Positions 1-8,832 of a stretch of DNA of 25,254 nucleotides are shown piece after piece. Under the pieces are notes generated by a model. It was not told the origin of the DNA. It searched no databases and saw only the letters and a list, made by a program, of their open reading frames with translations. The stretch spans positions 1 to 25,254 of the forward strand of contig JBJOGS010000083.1 in assembly GCA_046048095.1 (NCBI GenBank). Reading direction: 5' to 3'. The DNA is from UBA3478 sp046048095 (GTDB taxonomy: Bacteria; Bacteroidota; Bacteroidia; Flavobacteriales; Flavobacteriaceae). Each line of letters starts with the position of its first letter. The stretch's first letter is position 1. The position numbers and the translations under genes were made by a program.

Positions 1-618
1 CTGGTCAAAGCGTGTGTCTCCGCTGAGCATCGCGGTGGGTGACGAAAGCAACTGCTCGGCAAGCTGTAGTGATTGTCTGTCTTGACAAAGAATCGCTTCA
101 AAAGAATCCAATAGTTTTCGACCGAATGCGAATTGAAATAGGCGCTGTTTTGGATAGAAACGCGCTGCGATTAAAAAATGTTTTACGCCTTGATCTGAAA
201 GTGCTCTAAGGTAATTCGGCCAGAGCTCATATTTCACAAAGAGGGCTATGGTTGGGCGCAGAAGATGCACAAATCGTCTGGCGTGGGCAACGGTGTCTAG
301 GGGCAAGTAGCAGGTTGCATCTGCTTCGACTTTATCCTTAACTACTTCAAAACCCGATGGAGAGAAAAAGGTCACTAGTACGAATGGACGACTTTGCAGT
401 GCTCTCAGCCCCTTTAAAACGGGTACTGCTTGTTGGTATTCGCCCAACGATGCCACGTGAACCCAAACGACTGGTCGTCCCTCTGGATCAAGTGATTGAA
501 GCAACCTCCAGCTTTGACGATGCCCTTGAACGAAGAGTCGCCACTTCGGATGTACCCTAGCCAACGCGATGATGATGTAGTGTGCGAGCTGGGCAACAAA
601 GGCGTAAATTGCTGTCAT
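1..618 (-). CDS. waaA: 3-deoxy-D-manno-octulosonic acid (Kdo) transferase, 3' end cut by window
   Basis: WaaA transfers Kdo from CMP-Kdo to lipid A precursors at the inner membrane, an essential step of lipopolysaccharide core synthesis. The visible 206 residues are the N-terminal half of a protein normally about 410-430 residues long. I translated them from the reverse strand, and the frame is open from an ATG at 618 to the window edge. An N-terminal hydrophobic segment (about residues 3-20, the usual membrane anchor) is followed by the Rossmann-like acceptor domain. The segment HVASLGEY places the catalytic glutamate at residue 60, matching the family base. TFFSPSGFE, YLPLDT and KYELWPN are further family motifs. 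The gene is divergent from the aminotransferase/galE pair, which suggests a glycan-related locus. The C-terminal CMP-Kdo binding domain lies outside the window. Confidence 0.93.
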   Translation of the reverse strand, partial: MTAIYAFVAQLAHYIIIALARVHPKWRLFVQGHRQSWRLLQSLDPEGRPVVWVHVASLGEYQQAVPVLKGLRALQSRPFVLVTFFSPSGFEVVKDKVEADATCYLPLDTVAHARRFVHLLRPTIALFVKYELWPNYLRALSDQGVKHFLIAARFYPKQRLFQFAFGRKLLDSFEAILCQDRQSLQLAEQLLSSPTAMLSGDTRFDQ

Positions 619-632
619 CCGCTTGTTTTTGG

Positions 633-640
633 CGAAGGTA
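633..640 (-). promoter_or_regulatory. Possible -7 promoter box for waaA (TACCTTCG)
   Basis: On the minus strand TACCTTCG differs at one position from the Bacteroidota housekeeping -7 consensus TAnnTTTG. It ends 14 bases before the waaA ATG, which would give a very short leader. No clear -33 TTTG partner is seen. Confidence 0.35.
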
Positions 641-665
641 CAATCTTTAGGAAAGTGTGAATTGC

Positions 666-673
666 TACCTTTG
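666..673 (+). promoter_or_regulatory. Probable -7 promoter box for the aminotransferase-galE pair (TACCTTTG)
   Basis: TACCTTTG matches the Bacteroidota -7 consensus TAnnTTTG exactly and ends 18 bases before the ATG at 692. It would place the transcript start just upstream of that ATG, which argues against the longer TTG-initiated frame beginning at 623. Only a weak TTTA is present in the -33 region. Confidence 0.55.
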
Positions 674-691
674 AATTTCTATTCGAAACTC

Positions 692-1852
692 ATGAGTAAA
701 TCTGCGATTCAGATGGTTGACCTGGTGGGTCAATACGAAGCGTTAAAAAGCGAAATCCAATCTGGCTTTAACGAAGTGCTTAGCACTGCCTCATTTATTA
801 ATGGTCCTGCTGTTAAGCAGTTTCAAACTGCGCTAGAGGCCTATCTAGGGGTCAAGCACGTTATTCCGTGTGCAAATGGTACAGATGCGCTGCAAATTGC
901 GATGATGGGACTCGGTCTTCGGCCAGGTGATGAGGTGATTACAGCCGATTTTACCTTTGCTTCAACTGTTGAGGTGATTGCCTTACTGGGTTTAACTCCT
1001 GTTCTTGTCGATGTCAATGCGGATGATTTTACGATTGATGTGGCGGCTATTGAACGCGCGATTACCCCAAAAACGAAGGCGATTGTTCCAGTGCATTTAT
1101 TTGGTCAATGCGCACAAATGGATGCGATTATGGATTTGGCTGAAACTCATGGGTTGTTTGTCATCGAAGATAATGCCCAAGCCATCGGAGCGCGATACCA
1201 TGATCGGTCCGGAAAACGTCCAATGGCCGGAACGATAGGGCATGTGGGAGCGACGTCGTTCTTTCCGTCTAAAAATTTAGGATGTTATGGAGACGGAGGA
1301 GCGCTATTCACCAACGATGACGCCCTTGCTCATGTATTGAGAGGGATCGTGAATCACGGGATGTATGAGCGCTACCATCACGATGTTGTTGGGGTGAATT
1401 CAAGGTTAGATAGTCTTCAGGCGGTTGTATTGAATGCAAAACTTTCTCGTTTGAATGAATACAGCGCGAAGCGTCAAGAGGCTGCGCGCAAATACAATGA
1501 GGCTTTAGCCCATCTTTCAGGGGTAGAAACTCCTACTACAGTAAGCGACTGTCAAGGAATCTGTAGTCAATGTACTTGCCATGTATTTCATCAATACACG
1601 CTTAAAATTGACAATAATAGACGTGACGGATTGGCAGCGCACCTCACGGCTAAAGGAATTCCTTATGGCATTTATTATCCCATTCCATTGCACAAGCAAA
1701 AGGCTTACCGCGACCAGCGGTACAAAGAAGAAGATTTTAAAGTCACTAATAGCTTATGTCAATCGGTGATATCGCTGCCCATGCACACTGAACTCACCGA
1801 TGATCAAATCGCTCGAATCACCGATGAAATTGTTGCCTATCTTAACACTTAA
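692..1852 (+). CDS. DegT/DnrJ/EryC1/StrS-family PLP-dependent sugar aminotransferase
   Basis: This is a fold-type I PLP enzyme of the family that transfers an amino group to keto-sugar nucleotides for surface polysaccharide synthesis. The length of 386 residues is normal for the family. The motif FFPSKNLG places the PLP-binding lysine at residue 194, and the segment IEDNAQAIGA carries the conserved aspartate that contacts the cofactor ring. HVFHQYTL and the C-terminal PIPLHKQ are family signatures. I chose the ATG at 692 rather than the TTG at 623: residues before it have no family match, and a -7 box lies in between. The stop is three bases before galE, so the two are probably cotranscribed. 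An unusual feature is a cysteine cluster (C287, C291, C294, C296) just before HVFHQY. The exact sugar substrate cannot be told from sequence. Confidence 0.9.
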   Translation: MSKSAIQMVDLVGQYEALKSEIQSGFNEVLSTASFINGPAVKQFQTALEAYLGVKHVIPCANGTDALQIAMMGLGLRPGDEVITADFTFASTVEVIALLGLTPVLVDVNADDFTIDVAAIERAITPKTKAIVPVHLFGQCAQMDAIMDLAETHGLFVIEDNAQAIGARYHDRSGKRPMAGTIGHVGATSFFPSKNLGCYGDGGALFTNDDALAHVLRGIVNHGMYERYHHDVVGVNSRLDSLQAVVLNAKLSRLNEYSAKRQEAARKYNEALAHLSGVETPTTVSDCQGICSQCTCHVFHQYTLKIDNNRRDGLAAHLTAKGIPYGIYYPIPLHKQKAYRDQRYKEEDFKVTNSLCQSVISLPMHTELTDDQIARITDEIVAYLNT

Positions 1853-1855
1853 CCC

Positions 1856-2875
1856 ATGAAGAAAGTTTTGGTCACTGGAGGCCTTGGTTATATTGGTTCG
1901 CATACTTCGGTGGCCTTGATTGAGTCTGGTTATGAAGTAGTGATCATTGACGATCTTTCGAATGCGTCTATCGAGGTGCTCGATGGCATAAAGCGCATCA
2001 CCGGAGTGGAGCCAGAGTTTCATCAGTTTAGTCTATGCGATGCGCAGCGATTGGCGGATTTTTTTGAGGCGCAGCCTGAATTAACCTGCGTCATTCACTT
2101 TGCAGCTTCTAAAGCCGTTGGGGAGAGTGTAGCGCGTCCGCTACATTATTATGAAAACAATGTAGTGGGGTTGATTCACCTATTAAAAAACCTACAAGGT
2201 AGGCCTGAGGTGGCTTTGATTTTTAGTTCTTCATGCACGGTGTATGGCCAGGCCGATCAGATGCCTATCACCGAGACTGCTCCAATGAAGCCCGCTGAGT
2301 CTCCGTATGGAAATACCAAGCAAATTGGAGAAGAGATTTTGCGCGATCTAGTCAAAGCAGAAGATGAGATTTCGGTGGTGGCCCTTCGCTATTTCAATCC
2401 GATTGGGGCGCATGAATCTGCTGAAATCGGAGAACTGCCTATAGGGGTGCCTCAAAACCTAGTGCCCTTTATTACGCAAACCGCCTCTGGTATTCGAGAG
2501 CAGCTTTTGGTTTTCGGAAACGATTATCCTACTGCTGATGGCACCTGCATCCGGGACTACATTCACGTAGTGGATTTGGCAGAGGCACATGTGGCTGCCC
2601 TGAAGCGTTTAAATCGCAAGCAGCAAAAAAAGCGATTTGAAGTATTTAACGTAGGCACCGGTCGCGGAAGCTCTGTGCTTGAAGTGATCAAGAGTTTTGA
2701 GCGCGTGACAGGGCGTGCTTTAAAATACCAATTTACAGAACGTAGAAAGGGCGATGTGATCGAAGCCTTTGCTGACACTTCTAAGGCGAATGCCGAATTG
2801 GGTTGGCAGGCGAAGTATACCTTGGACGATGCTTTGTCTTCAGCTTGGAAGTGGGAGCAAAAAATACGTTCTTGA
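1856..2875 (+). CDS. galE: UDP-glucose 4-epimerase
   Basis: GalE interconverts UDP-glucose and UDP-galactose (or the N-acetyl forms) in the cytosol, supplying sugar nucleotides for surface glycans and galactose metabolism. It is 339 residues, the usual size. The N-terminal NAD-binding GGLGYIGSH (glycines 8, 11 and 14) is intact. SSSCTVYG supplies the conserved serine region, and the catalytic pair Y151 and K155 lies in YGNTK, aligned with Y149/K153 of the E. coli enzyme. RYFNPIGAH and the C-terminal RKGDV are further epimerase signatures. The gene follows the aminotransferase with a three-base gap, consistent with one operon for activated-sugar synthesis. Preference for UDP-Glc or UDP-GlcNAc cannot be decided by eye. 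Confidence 0.95.
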   Translation: MKKVLVTGGLGYIGSHTSVALIESGYEVVIIDDLSNASIEVLDGIKRITGVEPEFHQFSLCDAQRLADFFEAQPELTCVIHFAASKAVGESVARPLHYYENNVVGLIHLLKNLQGRPEVALIFSSSCTVYGQADQMPITETAPMKPAESPYGNTKQIGEEILRDLVKAEDEISVVALRYFNPIGAHESAEIGELPIGVPQNLVPFITQTASGIREQLLVFGNDYPTADGTCIRDYIHVVDLAEAHVAALKRLNRKQQKKRFEVFNVGTGRGSSVLEVIKSFERVTGRALKYQFTERRKGDVIEAFADTSKANAELGWQAKYTLDDALSSAWKWEQKIRS

Positions 2876-2937
2876 AAAAAAGCGTTAAAAAGGTGCGAAA
2901 TCAACACAAAACGTAGCGTCGAGCCCCTTAAAGGTCT

Positions 2938-2945
2938 TACTTTTG
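2938..2945 (+). promoter_or_regulatory. Probable -7 promoter box for sucA (TACTTTTG)
   Basis: TACTTTTG is an exact TAnnTTTG match lying in the 96-base gap between galE and sucA and ending 26 bases before the sucA ATG. The identical octamer precedes pyrH and the metallophosphoesterase gene in this window. No good -33 element was found, and no hairpin terminator for galE is visible in the gap. Confidence 0.5.
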
Positions 2946-2971
2946 TGGGTCGAAATCCTATGATTTTTTAA

Positions 2972-5773
2972 ATGGACAAGTTTTCATTTTTAAATGCTGC
3001 GCATACCTCGTTCTTCGAGGTGATGTACGAGCAATACCAACAAGACCCAGACAGCGTAGAGCCGAGTTGGAAGGCCTTTTTTCAGGGCTTCGATTTTGGC
3101 GCTGAGAGTGTGTTAGACGACTGGGATCTTGGGGATATGGCCAATGGGCAAGCGGTCAATCTTCAAAACGGAGTCGTTCATGCGATTCCAGAATCTGTTC
3201 AAAAAGAATTTCAGGTAGTACGTCTCATTGACGGATACCGCACCAGAGGGCACCTGTTCACTCAAACGAATCCTGTGAGAGAGCGCAGAAAGTATAGCCC
3301 CACACTGGCTCTTGAAAACTTTGGGCTGCAAACAGAAGATTTGGATTTGGAGTTTAGCGCCGGAGAAATCATTGGGATCGGAAAAGCTTCACTCAGAAAC
3401 ATTATTGCGCACTTAGAGCGTATTTATTGCGAGTCTATTGGGGTAGAGTACATGTACATGAGAAATCCTGATCGTATTTCATGGATTCAAGAACAGCTCA
3501 ATCCCAATGATAATCGAACGATTTTTTCGAACGATCAAAAGATTTACATGCTCAAAAAACTCAATGAAGCCGTTGCTTTTGAGAGTTTTCTGCACACCAA
3601 ATACGTCGGACAAAAGCGTTTTTCACTTGAAGGAAATGAATCCCTTATTCCTGCCCTAGATGCTATCATTGAGCGCGCGGCCTCGAAGGGAGTCAAACAA
3701 TTTGTAATGGGAATGGCGCACCGCGGAAGGCTGAATGTGCTGACCAATATTTTCGGCAAGTCGCCAAGAGATATCTTTTCTGAGTTTGATGGCAAAGATT
3801 ATGAAGAAGCCATCTTTGATGGAGACGTAAAATACCACTTAGGTTGGACTTCTAGGCGCCAAACTAATTCTGGCCTAGTGGTGAACATGAATATTGCGCC
3901 TAACCCCTCTCACCTAGAAACCGTCAACGGCATTGTTGAGGGAATTACTCGAGCAAAGCAAGACAACGATCACCGCGATCATCCTGAAGAAGTGTTGCCC
4001 ATTTTGATCCATGGCGATGCGGCCTTTGCCGGACAAGGTGTGGTGTACGAGGTGATTCAAATGGCAAAGCTCGATGGGTACCGCACTCAAGGAACTATCC
4101 ATATTGTGGTGAACAATCAGATTGGTTTCACCACGAATTATCTTGACGCCCGTTCGTCAACCTATTGTACTGATGTCGCTAAAGTGACCCTCTCACCGGT
4201 CTTGCACGTGAATGCTGATGACGTAGAGGCTGTCGTGCATGCCGCTCAGCTGGCTTTAGAATACCGCATGCGTTTCTCGCTGGATATTTTCATCGACCTG
4301 CTCGGATACCGCAAATACGGGCACAATGAAGGCGATGAACCAAAGTTTACCCAGCCTGTTCTTTATAACGCGATCGCCAAGCATAAAAATCCGCGTGACC
4401 TTTATGCCGATAAACTCATCGCTCAAGGCGTGATCGGTTCGGATTTTGTGGCGAAGATTGAGGAAGAGTATAAGGCCAGCCTTGAAAACGATTTGATTGA
4501 TTCACGCAAGATTGAAAAGACGGTAATCACGCCGTTCATGCAGGACGAATGGGAGGCATTCTCGGGGTTAGCCGATGCCCATCAGATGCTTAAGCCGGTG
4601 GACACCTCCTATGACCTCAAAAAACTTGACGCCCTTGCGGCGCGCATAAGCACCTTGCCTGAAGGGCGTAAACTCATAAGAAAAACTGAGCGCCTTATCG
4701 AATCGCGTAAGCAGATGTATTTTGAAGAAAATCGCCTGGATTGGGCGATGGGTGAATTGCTCGCTTATGCTACCTTGTTAGAGGAGGGTAATGACGTTCG
4801 CATTACGGGGCAAGATGTAGAGCGCGGAACATTTTCTCACCGTCACGCAGTTTTAAAGACTGAGACGAACGAAGAAGAGTTGGTGCTGCTGAACGAATTG
4901 GGAGACCATCAAAACGGAACCTTCTTCATTTACAATTCATTGCTTTCAGAATATGCCGTGATGGCCTATGATTACGGTTATGCGATGGCCAGCCCGTCAA
5001 CGCTTACCATCTGGGAGGCGCAGTTTGGAGACTTTTCGAACGGAGCACAAATTGTCATCGACCAATACCTCTCTGCGGCTGAAGACAAGTGGAAAATGCA
5101 AAATGGCCTGATCTTATTCTTACCTCATGGGTATGAAGGTCAAGGGGCTGAGCACTCTTCGGGTCGCATGGAGCGCTATCTTCAATTGTGTGCCAAAGAC
5201 AATATGTTCGTGGTGGATGTGACTACTCCGGCCAACCTATTTCATGTCTTGAGAAGACAGCAAAGAGCGAGCTACAGAAAACCGTTGGTCGTATTCACTC
5301 CGAAGAGCTTGTTGAGACATCCAAAGGTGGTTTCAACGAAAGAAGAGCTGGCTCATGGGCAATTTCAGCCAATCATCGATGAGTCGGATTTAGCGGTAGA
5401 ACAAATTAAGTCACTGGTCTTATGCACCGGAAAGTTCTATTACGATCTACTGGCTCGACGCGAAGAAACACAGCGAACCGATGTCGCGCTGGTGCGCCTT
5501 GAACAGTTGTTTCCCTTACCTATCGAGCAGCTCGATGCGCTGTTAGAAAAGTACGCACATGTGAGCGAGGTGGTCTGGGCTCAAGAAGAGCCGCGAAACA
5601 TGGGAGCCTACGCCCATCTGCTTTTGCATTATGACAAAGCGCGCACCTTTAGAGTGGCCTCAAGAAGATTCTATGGGGCTCCAGCTGCGGGTAGTGCAGT
5701 TCGTGCCGCGAGAAGGCATCAACAGGTCATCGATTACGTATTCGATAAATCACTCGATAATTTTAAACTCTAA
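2972..5773 (+). CDS. sucA: 2-oxoglutarate dehydrogenase E1 component
   Basis: This thiamine-diphosphate-dependent enzyme decarboxylates 2-oxoglutarate and passes the succinyl group to the lipoyl arm of SucB in the TCA cycle. At 933 residues it has the expected E1o length. The N-terminus (FFEVMYEQYQQDP...) is the short segment that typically contacts E2 in this family. HRGRLN lies near residue 250, HGDAAFAGQG near 346-355 and NNQIGF near 380. The last, with GHNEGDEP near 450, forms the ThDP/magnesium region. EAQFGDF (about 681) and GYEGQGAEHSSGR (about 720) belong to the pyrimidine-binding domain. The ATG at 2972 gives the standard N-terminus. sucB follows 21 bases after the stop, as expected for an operon. 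The dihydrolipoamide dehydrogenase (E3) gene is not in the window. Confidence 0.97.
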   Translation: MDKFSFLNAAHTSFFEVMYEQYQQDPDSVEPSWKAFFQGFDFGAESVLDDWDLGDMANGQAVNLQNGVVHAIPESVQKEFQVVRLIDGYRTRGHLFTQTNPVRERRKYSPTLALENFGLQTEDLDLEFSAGEIIGIGKASLRNIIAHLERIYCESIGVEYMYMRNPDRISWIQEQLNPNDNRTIFSNDQKIYMLKKLNEAVAFESFLHTKYVGQKRFSLEGNESLIPALDAIIERAASKGVKQFVMGMAHRGRLNVLTNIFGKSPRDIFSEFDGKDYEEAIFDGDVKYHLGWTSRRQTNSGLVVNMNIAPNPSHLETVNGIVEGITRAKQDNDHRDHPEEVLPILIHGDAAFAGQGVVYEVIQMAKLDGYRTQGTIHIVVNNQIGFTTNYLDARSSTYCTDVAKVTLSPVLHVNADDVEAVVHAAQLALEYRMRFSLDIFIDLLGYRKYGHNEGDEPKFTQPVLYNAIAKHKNPRDLYADKLIAQGVIGSDFVAKIEEEYKASLENDLIDSRKIEKTVITPFMQDEWEAFSGLADAHQMLKPVDTSYDLKKLDALAARISTLPEGRKLIRKTERLIESRKQMYFEENRLDWAMGELLAYATLLEEGNDVRITGQDVERGTFSHRHAVLKTETNEEELVLLNELGDHQNGTFFIYNSLLSEYAVMAYDYGYAMASPSTLTIWEAQFGDFSNGAQIVIDQYLSAAEDKWKMQNGLILFLPHGYEGQGAEHSSGRMERYLQLCAKDNMFVVDVTTPANLFHVLRRQQRASYRKPLVVFTPKSLLRHPKVVSTKEELAHGQFQPIIDESDLAVEQIKSLVLCTGKFYYDLLARREETQRTDVALVRLEQLFPLPIEQLDALLEKYAHVSEVVWAQEEPRNMGAYAHLLLHYDKARTFRVASRRFYGAPAAGSAVRAARRHQQVIDYVFDKSLDNFKL

Positions 5774-5794
5774 TCATTTAGTTCTACCCATATC

Positions 5795-7024
5795 ATGATT
5801 TTAGAAATGAAAGTTCCCTCACCGGGAGAATCCATCACCGAAGTTGAAATTGCAACATGGCTCGTTAAGGACGGTGACTATGTAGAAAAAGACCAAGCGA
5901 TTGCTGAGGTAGACTCAGATAAGGCCACTCTGGAATTGCCTGCAGAGGCGAGTGGTATTATTACGCTAAAAGCTGAAGAAGGCGATGCGGTTGCTGTAGG
6001 TCAGGTGGTGTGTCATATCGATACCGCTGCTTCGGCTCCGGAAGGTGCGAAGACCGCTTCTGTAGCAAAAGCCGAGTCAGCGCCAGCTGCCTCTGCCCCT
6101 GCCGCAGAGACTATTGTGGCCTCGGCTTCTAAGACTGAAACCTATGCTTCAGGAACCCCTTCACCTGCAGCCAAAAAGCTTCTAGACGAAAAAGGTCTTG
6201 ATGCTCAACAGATCAAGGGCTCTGGACGTGATGGCAGAATCACCAAAGACGATGTGGTAAATGCTAAAGTGGCTATGGGATCCGTATCGCAAAATGCAAA
6301 TCGAAAAGAGACGCGTACAAAGCTCTCTATGCTGAGAAGAAAGGTGGCCGAGCGATTGGTTTCAGCTAAAAACGAAACGGCGATGTTGACCACGTTTAAC
6401 GAGGTCGATATGTCAGCCGTATTTGAGCTAAGAGCGAAATACAAAGATGCCTTTAAAGAGAAGCACGAAGTAGGCTTAGGCTTTATGTCGTTCTTTACTT
6501 TGGCTGTGATCCGCGCACTAAAAGAGTTTCCTTCTGTCAACTCAATGATAGATGGCAAAGAGATGATCTCTTATGATTTTTGCGACATCAGTATTGCCGT
6601 TTCAGGGCCTAAGGGCCTAATGGTTCCGGTCATTCGCAATGCCGAGCAGTTGACCTTTTCTGGGGTAGAGAATGAGGTGAAGCGACTTGCCTTGCGTGCC
6701 AGAGATGGTCTGATTACTGTAGATGAGATGACCGGAGGCACCTTTACCATTTCAAACGGAGGGGTGTTCGGATCTATGTTGAGTACACCTATCATCAACC
6801 CTCCGCAAAGCGCTATTCTTGGAATGCACAATATTGTCGAGCGCCCGATCGTGAAGAACAAAGAAATCGCCATTGCTCCTGTGATGTATCTTGCTCTTTC
6901 TTATGATCACCGCATCATCGATGGTCGCGAATCTGTGGGATTTTTGGTCGCAGTGAAAGAGGCGATCGAGAATCCGATTGAGCTATTGATGAATGGCGAT
7001 GTAAAAAAGGCGCTTGAGCTCTAG
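5795..7024 (+). CDS. sucB: Dihydrolipoyllysine-residue succinyltransferase (E2 of 2-oxoglutarate dehydrogenase)
   Basis: SucB forms the core of the 2-oxoglutarate dehydrogenase complex and transfers succinyl from its lipoyl arm to CoA. It has 409 residues. A single lipoyl domain spans about residues 1-80, with the lipoylated lysine K43 in DSDKATLEL. An Ala/Ser/Pro-rich linker (about 82-110) follows, then a peripheral-subunit binding domain (about 112-152, SPAAKKLLDEK...GRDGRITKDDV). The catalytic domain ends with SYDHRIIDGRE, where H372 and D376 are the conserved acyltransferase residues. The close E1 neighbour and the E2o-type sequence favour the succinyltransferase over pyruvate or branched-chain E2. 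tatD starts three bases after the stop, so the transcript likely continues. Confidence 0.96.
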   Translation: MILEMKVPSPGESITEVEIATWLVKDGDYVEKDQAIAEVDSDKATLELPAEASGIITLKAEEGDAVAVGQVVCHIDTAASAPEGAKTASVAKAESAPAASAPAAETIVASASKTETYASGTPSPAAKKLLDEKGLDAQQIKGSGRDGRITKDDVVNAKVAMGSVSQNANRKETRTKLSMLRRKVAERLVSAKNETAMLTTFNEVDMSAVFELRAKYKDAFKEKHEVGLGFMSFFTLAVIRALKEFPSVNSMIDGKEMISYDFCDISIAVSGPKGLMVPVIRNAEQLTFSGVENEVKRLALRARDGLITVDEMTGGTFTISNGGVFGSMLSTPIINPPQSAILGMHNIVERPIVKNKEIAIAPVMYLALSYDHRIIDGRESVGFLVAVKEAIENPIELLMNGDVKKALEL

Positions 7025-7027
7025 AAA

Positions 7028-7804
7028 ATGTTAATCGATACGCACATCCATCTCTATTCAGAAGAATTTGCTGAAGATGTGCACGAACTTATCGCTCACG
7101 CTCAAGAAATTGGCGTCGAGCGATTTTTTCTTCCGGCTATAGATGCCTCGTATTATCCGGCCATGAAGGCCTTGCAGCAGCGATACAACGACGCTATTTA
7201 TCTGATGGTCGGATTGCATCCGACCCATGTCAAAGAAGCCGACCTTTCGGATCAACTCGCCGCAGTCGAGCGCGAACTCTCGCAGTCGTATGCGGTGGCG
7301 GTCGGAGAGATCGGAATCGATTTGTACTGGGACACTTCTACGCTGAAACTTCAACAATATGCTTTTGAGCAGCAAATTCGATGGGCTGCCGAACGTGACC
7401 TTCCAATAGTTATCCATTGCCGTAACGCCTTCGACGAAGTGTTTGAAACATTAGAATTATTGCGGAAAGACCGAGTGAGGGTAAGCGGTATTTTGCATTG
7501 CTTTACAGGAACGCTAGAGCAAGCCCAACGAGCTATTGCCCTCGACCTAGCCTTAGGTATAGGCGGAGTCGTTACCTTTAAGCAAGGAAAGATTGATCAG
7601 TTTTTGTCTCAGATCGATCTAAAACACATCGTGCTTGAAACTGATGCGCCTTATCTTGCCCCCGTTCCGTACCGAGGAAAACGCAATGAACCTGCGCACC
7701 TGTACAAGGTACTGCAGAAGGTTGCCGCTTGTTATGCACTTTCTGAAGAGGAGGTGGCACGACGCACTGGTGAAAATGCATTTAGAATCTTTAAGCAACA
7801 ATGA
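7028..7804 (+). CDS. tatD: TatD-family metal-dependent hydrolase (putative DNase)
   Basis: TatD proteins are TIM-barrel metallohydrolases with 3'-5' exonuclease/DNase activity shown for several members. The 258 residues match the family length. Metal-ligand motifs appear in order: DTHIH (D4, H6, H8), GEIGID (about 97), IHCRNAFDE (about 130), LHCFTG (about 157) and ETDAPYLAP with D206. RGKRNEP follows, as is typical. The gene begins three bases after sucB. Its stop overlaps the asparaginase start in an ATGA junction, so translation of the two is probably coupled. The family match is firm; the physiological substrate in this organism is not known from sequence. Confidence 0.93.
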   Translation: MLIDTHIHLYSEEFAEDVHELIAHAQEIGVERFFLPAIDASYYPAMKALQQRYNDAIYLMVGLHPTHVKEADLSDQLAAVERELSQSYAVAVGEIGIDLYWDTSTLKLQQYAFEQQIRWAAERDLPIVIHCRNAFDEVFETLELLRKDRVRVSGILHCFTGTLEQAQRAIALDLALGIGGVVTFKQGKIDQFLSQIDLKHIVLETDAPYLAPVPYRGKRNEPAHLYKVLQKVAACYALSEEEVARRTGENAFRIFKQQ

Positions 7805-8832
7805 AATCAAGTAAATCAGTACTGCTTATTTATACAGGCGGAACCATTGGAATGTTAGCCGGTGGTACTGACGATTCACTTGTTCCGGTCGAATTTGATG
7901 ATTTAGAACGCCACATTCCAGAACTAGGATTGCTAGACTGTACGATAGACGCCGTTGCACTTCATCCTCCTAAGGACTCATCGAATATTGAATCGGCAGA
8001 CTGGCTTGCACTGCAACGACTTATTGTCGAGAAGAAAGAAGCCTATTTTGGCTTTGTAGTTTTGCACGGTACTGACACGATGAGTTATGCGGCTTCTATG
8101 GCGAGCTTTTTGCTTTTGAATCTCAAAAAGCCAGTCATTTTTACCGGATCACAGTTGCCTATTGGCACGTTGAGAACCGATGCAAAAGAGAACCTAATTA
8201 CTGCTGTCGATATCGCATCGACCTCATACGATAGAGCGCCCCTATTACAAGAGGTGGCTATTTATTTTGAGTACAAACTCTATCGCGCCAACCGAAGTAC
8301 CAAGATTAATGCGCATCACTTTCAGGCTTTTGATTCACCCAATTATCCATGGCTCATGCGTTCTGGAGTGCATATGGAGATTCAGCACGACCTGTTACTG
8401 CGTCCTCAAGAACCGTGGACACCGGTGCACTTCTCATCTGAGTTTGCCCGGTCCATTCACTTGATTAAACTTTATCCTAATATGCCAGAGCGTCTTTTTG
8501 ATACCGATTACTCTGGTGCGCAGGCGGTGATTATTGAAAGTTTTGGGTCAGGAAATAGCATGGATCGGCCTTCACTCCGCCGTTTTCTAAAGTGGGCGAC
8601 CGAAGCAAAGCTGCCGGTGATCAACGTTTCACAATGCTTAGGAGGTGCGGTAGAAATGGGTCGATATGCGGCCAGCGAGGCGCTAGTTGCTGGTGGGGTC
8701 ATTGATGGTTATGATATGACGCTTGAGGCAGCATTGGCGAAGGCACACTATCTAGTCGCCCTTCATACGCCTTACGAAGAATTCAAAAAACGATTTGTTC
8801 AACCCCTTTGCGGAGAAATTTCTGTAAAATAA
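7801..8832 (+). CDS. ansA: Type I (cytosolic) L-asparaginase
   Basis: The enzyme hydrolyses asparagine to aspartate and ammonia. Two catalytic threonine regions of the asparaginase/glutaminase family are present: YTGGTIG with T15, and LHGTDTM with T91-D92. YRANRSTK, FDSPNYP and the C-terminal SQCLGG are further family segments. It has 343 residues and no signal peptide, which fits the cytoplasmic type I (AnsA) class rather than the periplasmic type II enzyme. The ATG overlaps the tatD stop by four bases, giving the operon order sucA-sucB-tatD-ansA. No hairpin terminator is seen after the stop, so some read-through into exbB is possible. Side activity on glutamine cannot be judged here. Confidence 0.93.
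   Translation: MKSSKSVLLIYTGGTIGMLAGGTDDSLVPVEFDDLERHIPELGLLDCTIDAVALHPPKDSSNIESADWLALQRLIVEKKEAYFGFVVLHGTDTMSYAASMASFLLLNLKKPVIFTGSQLPIGTLRTDAKENLITAVDIASTSYDRAPLLQEVAIYFEYKLYRANRSTKINAHHFQAFDSPNYPWLMRSGVHMEIQHDLLLRPQEPWTPVHFSSEFARSIHLIKLYPNMPERLFDTDYSGAQAVIIESFGSGNSMDRPSLRRFLKWATEAKLPVINVSQCLGGAVEMGRYAASEALVAGGVIDGYDMTLEAALAKAHYLVALHTPYEEFKKRFVQPLCGEISVK

Noticed and set aside
623..691. N-terminal extension of the aminotransferase from a TTG
   Set aside because: The 23 extra residues do not resemble the family, and an exact TAnnTTTG box lies inside them. The ATG at 692 gives the normal N-terminus.
1005..1238. 77-residue reading frame inside the aminotransferase gene
   Set aside because: It overlaps a well-supported gene in another frame and has no recognisable domain. 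The other short frames opposite or inside sucA, asnS, rpsB, rpsI and polA were rejected for the same reason.
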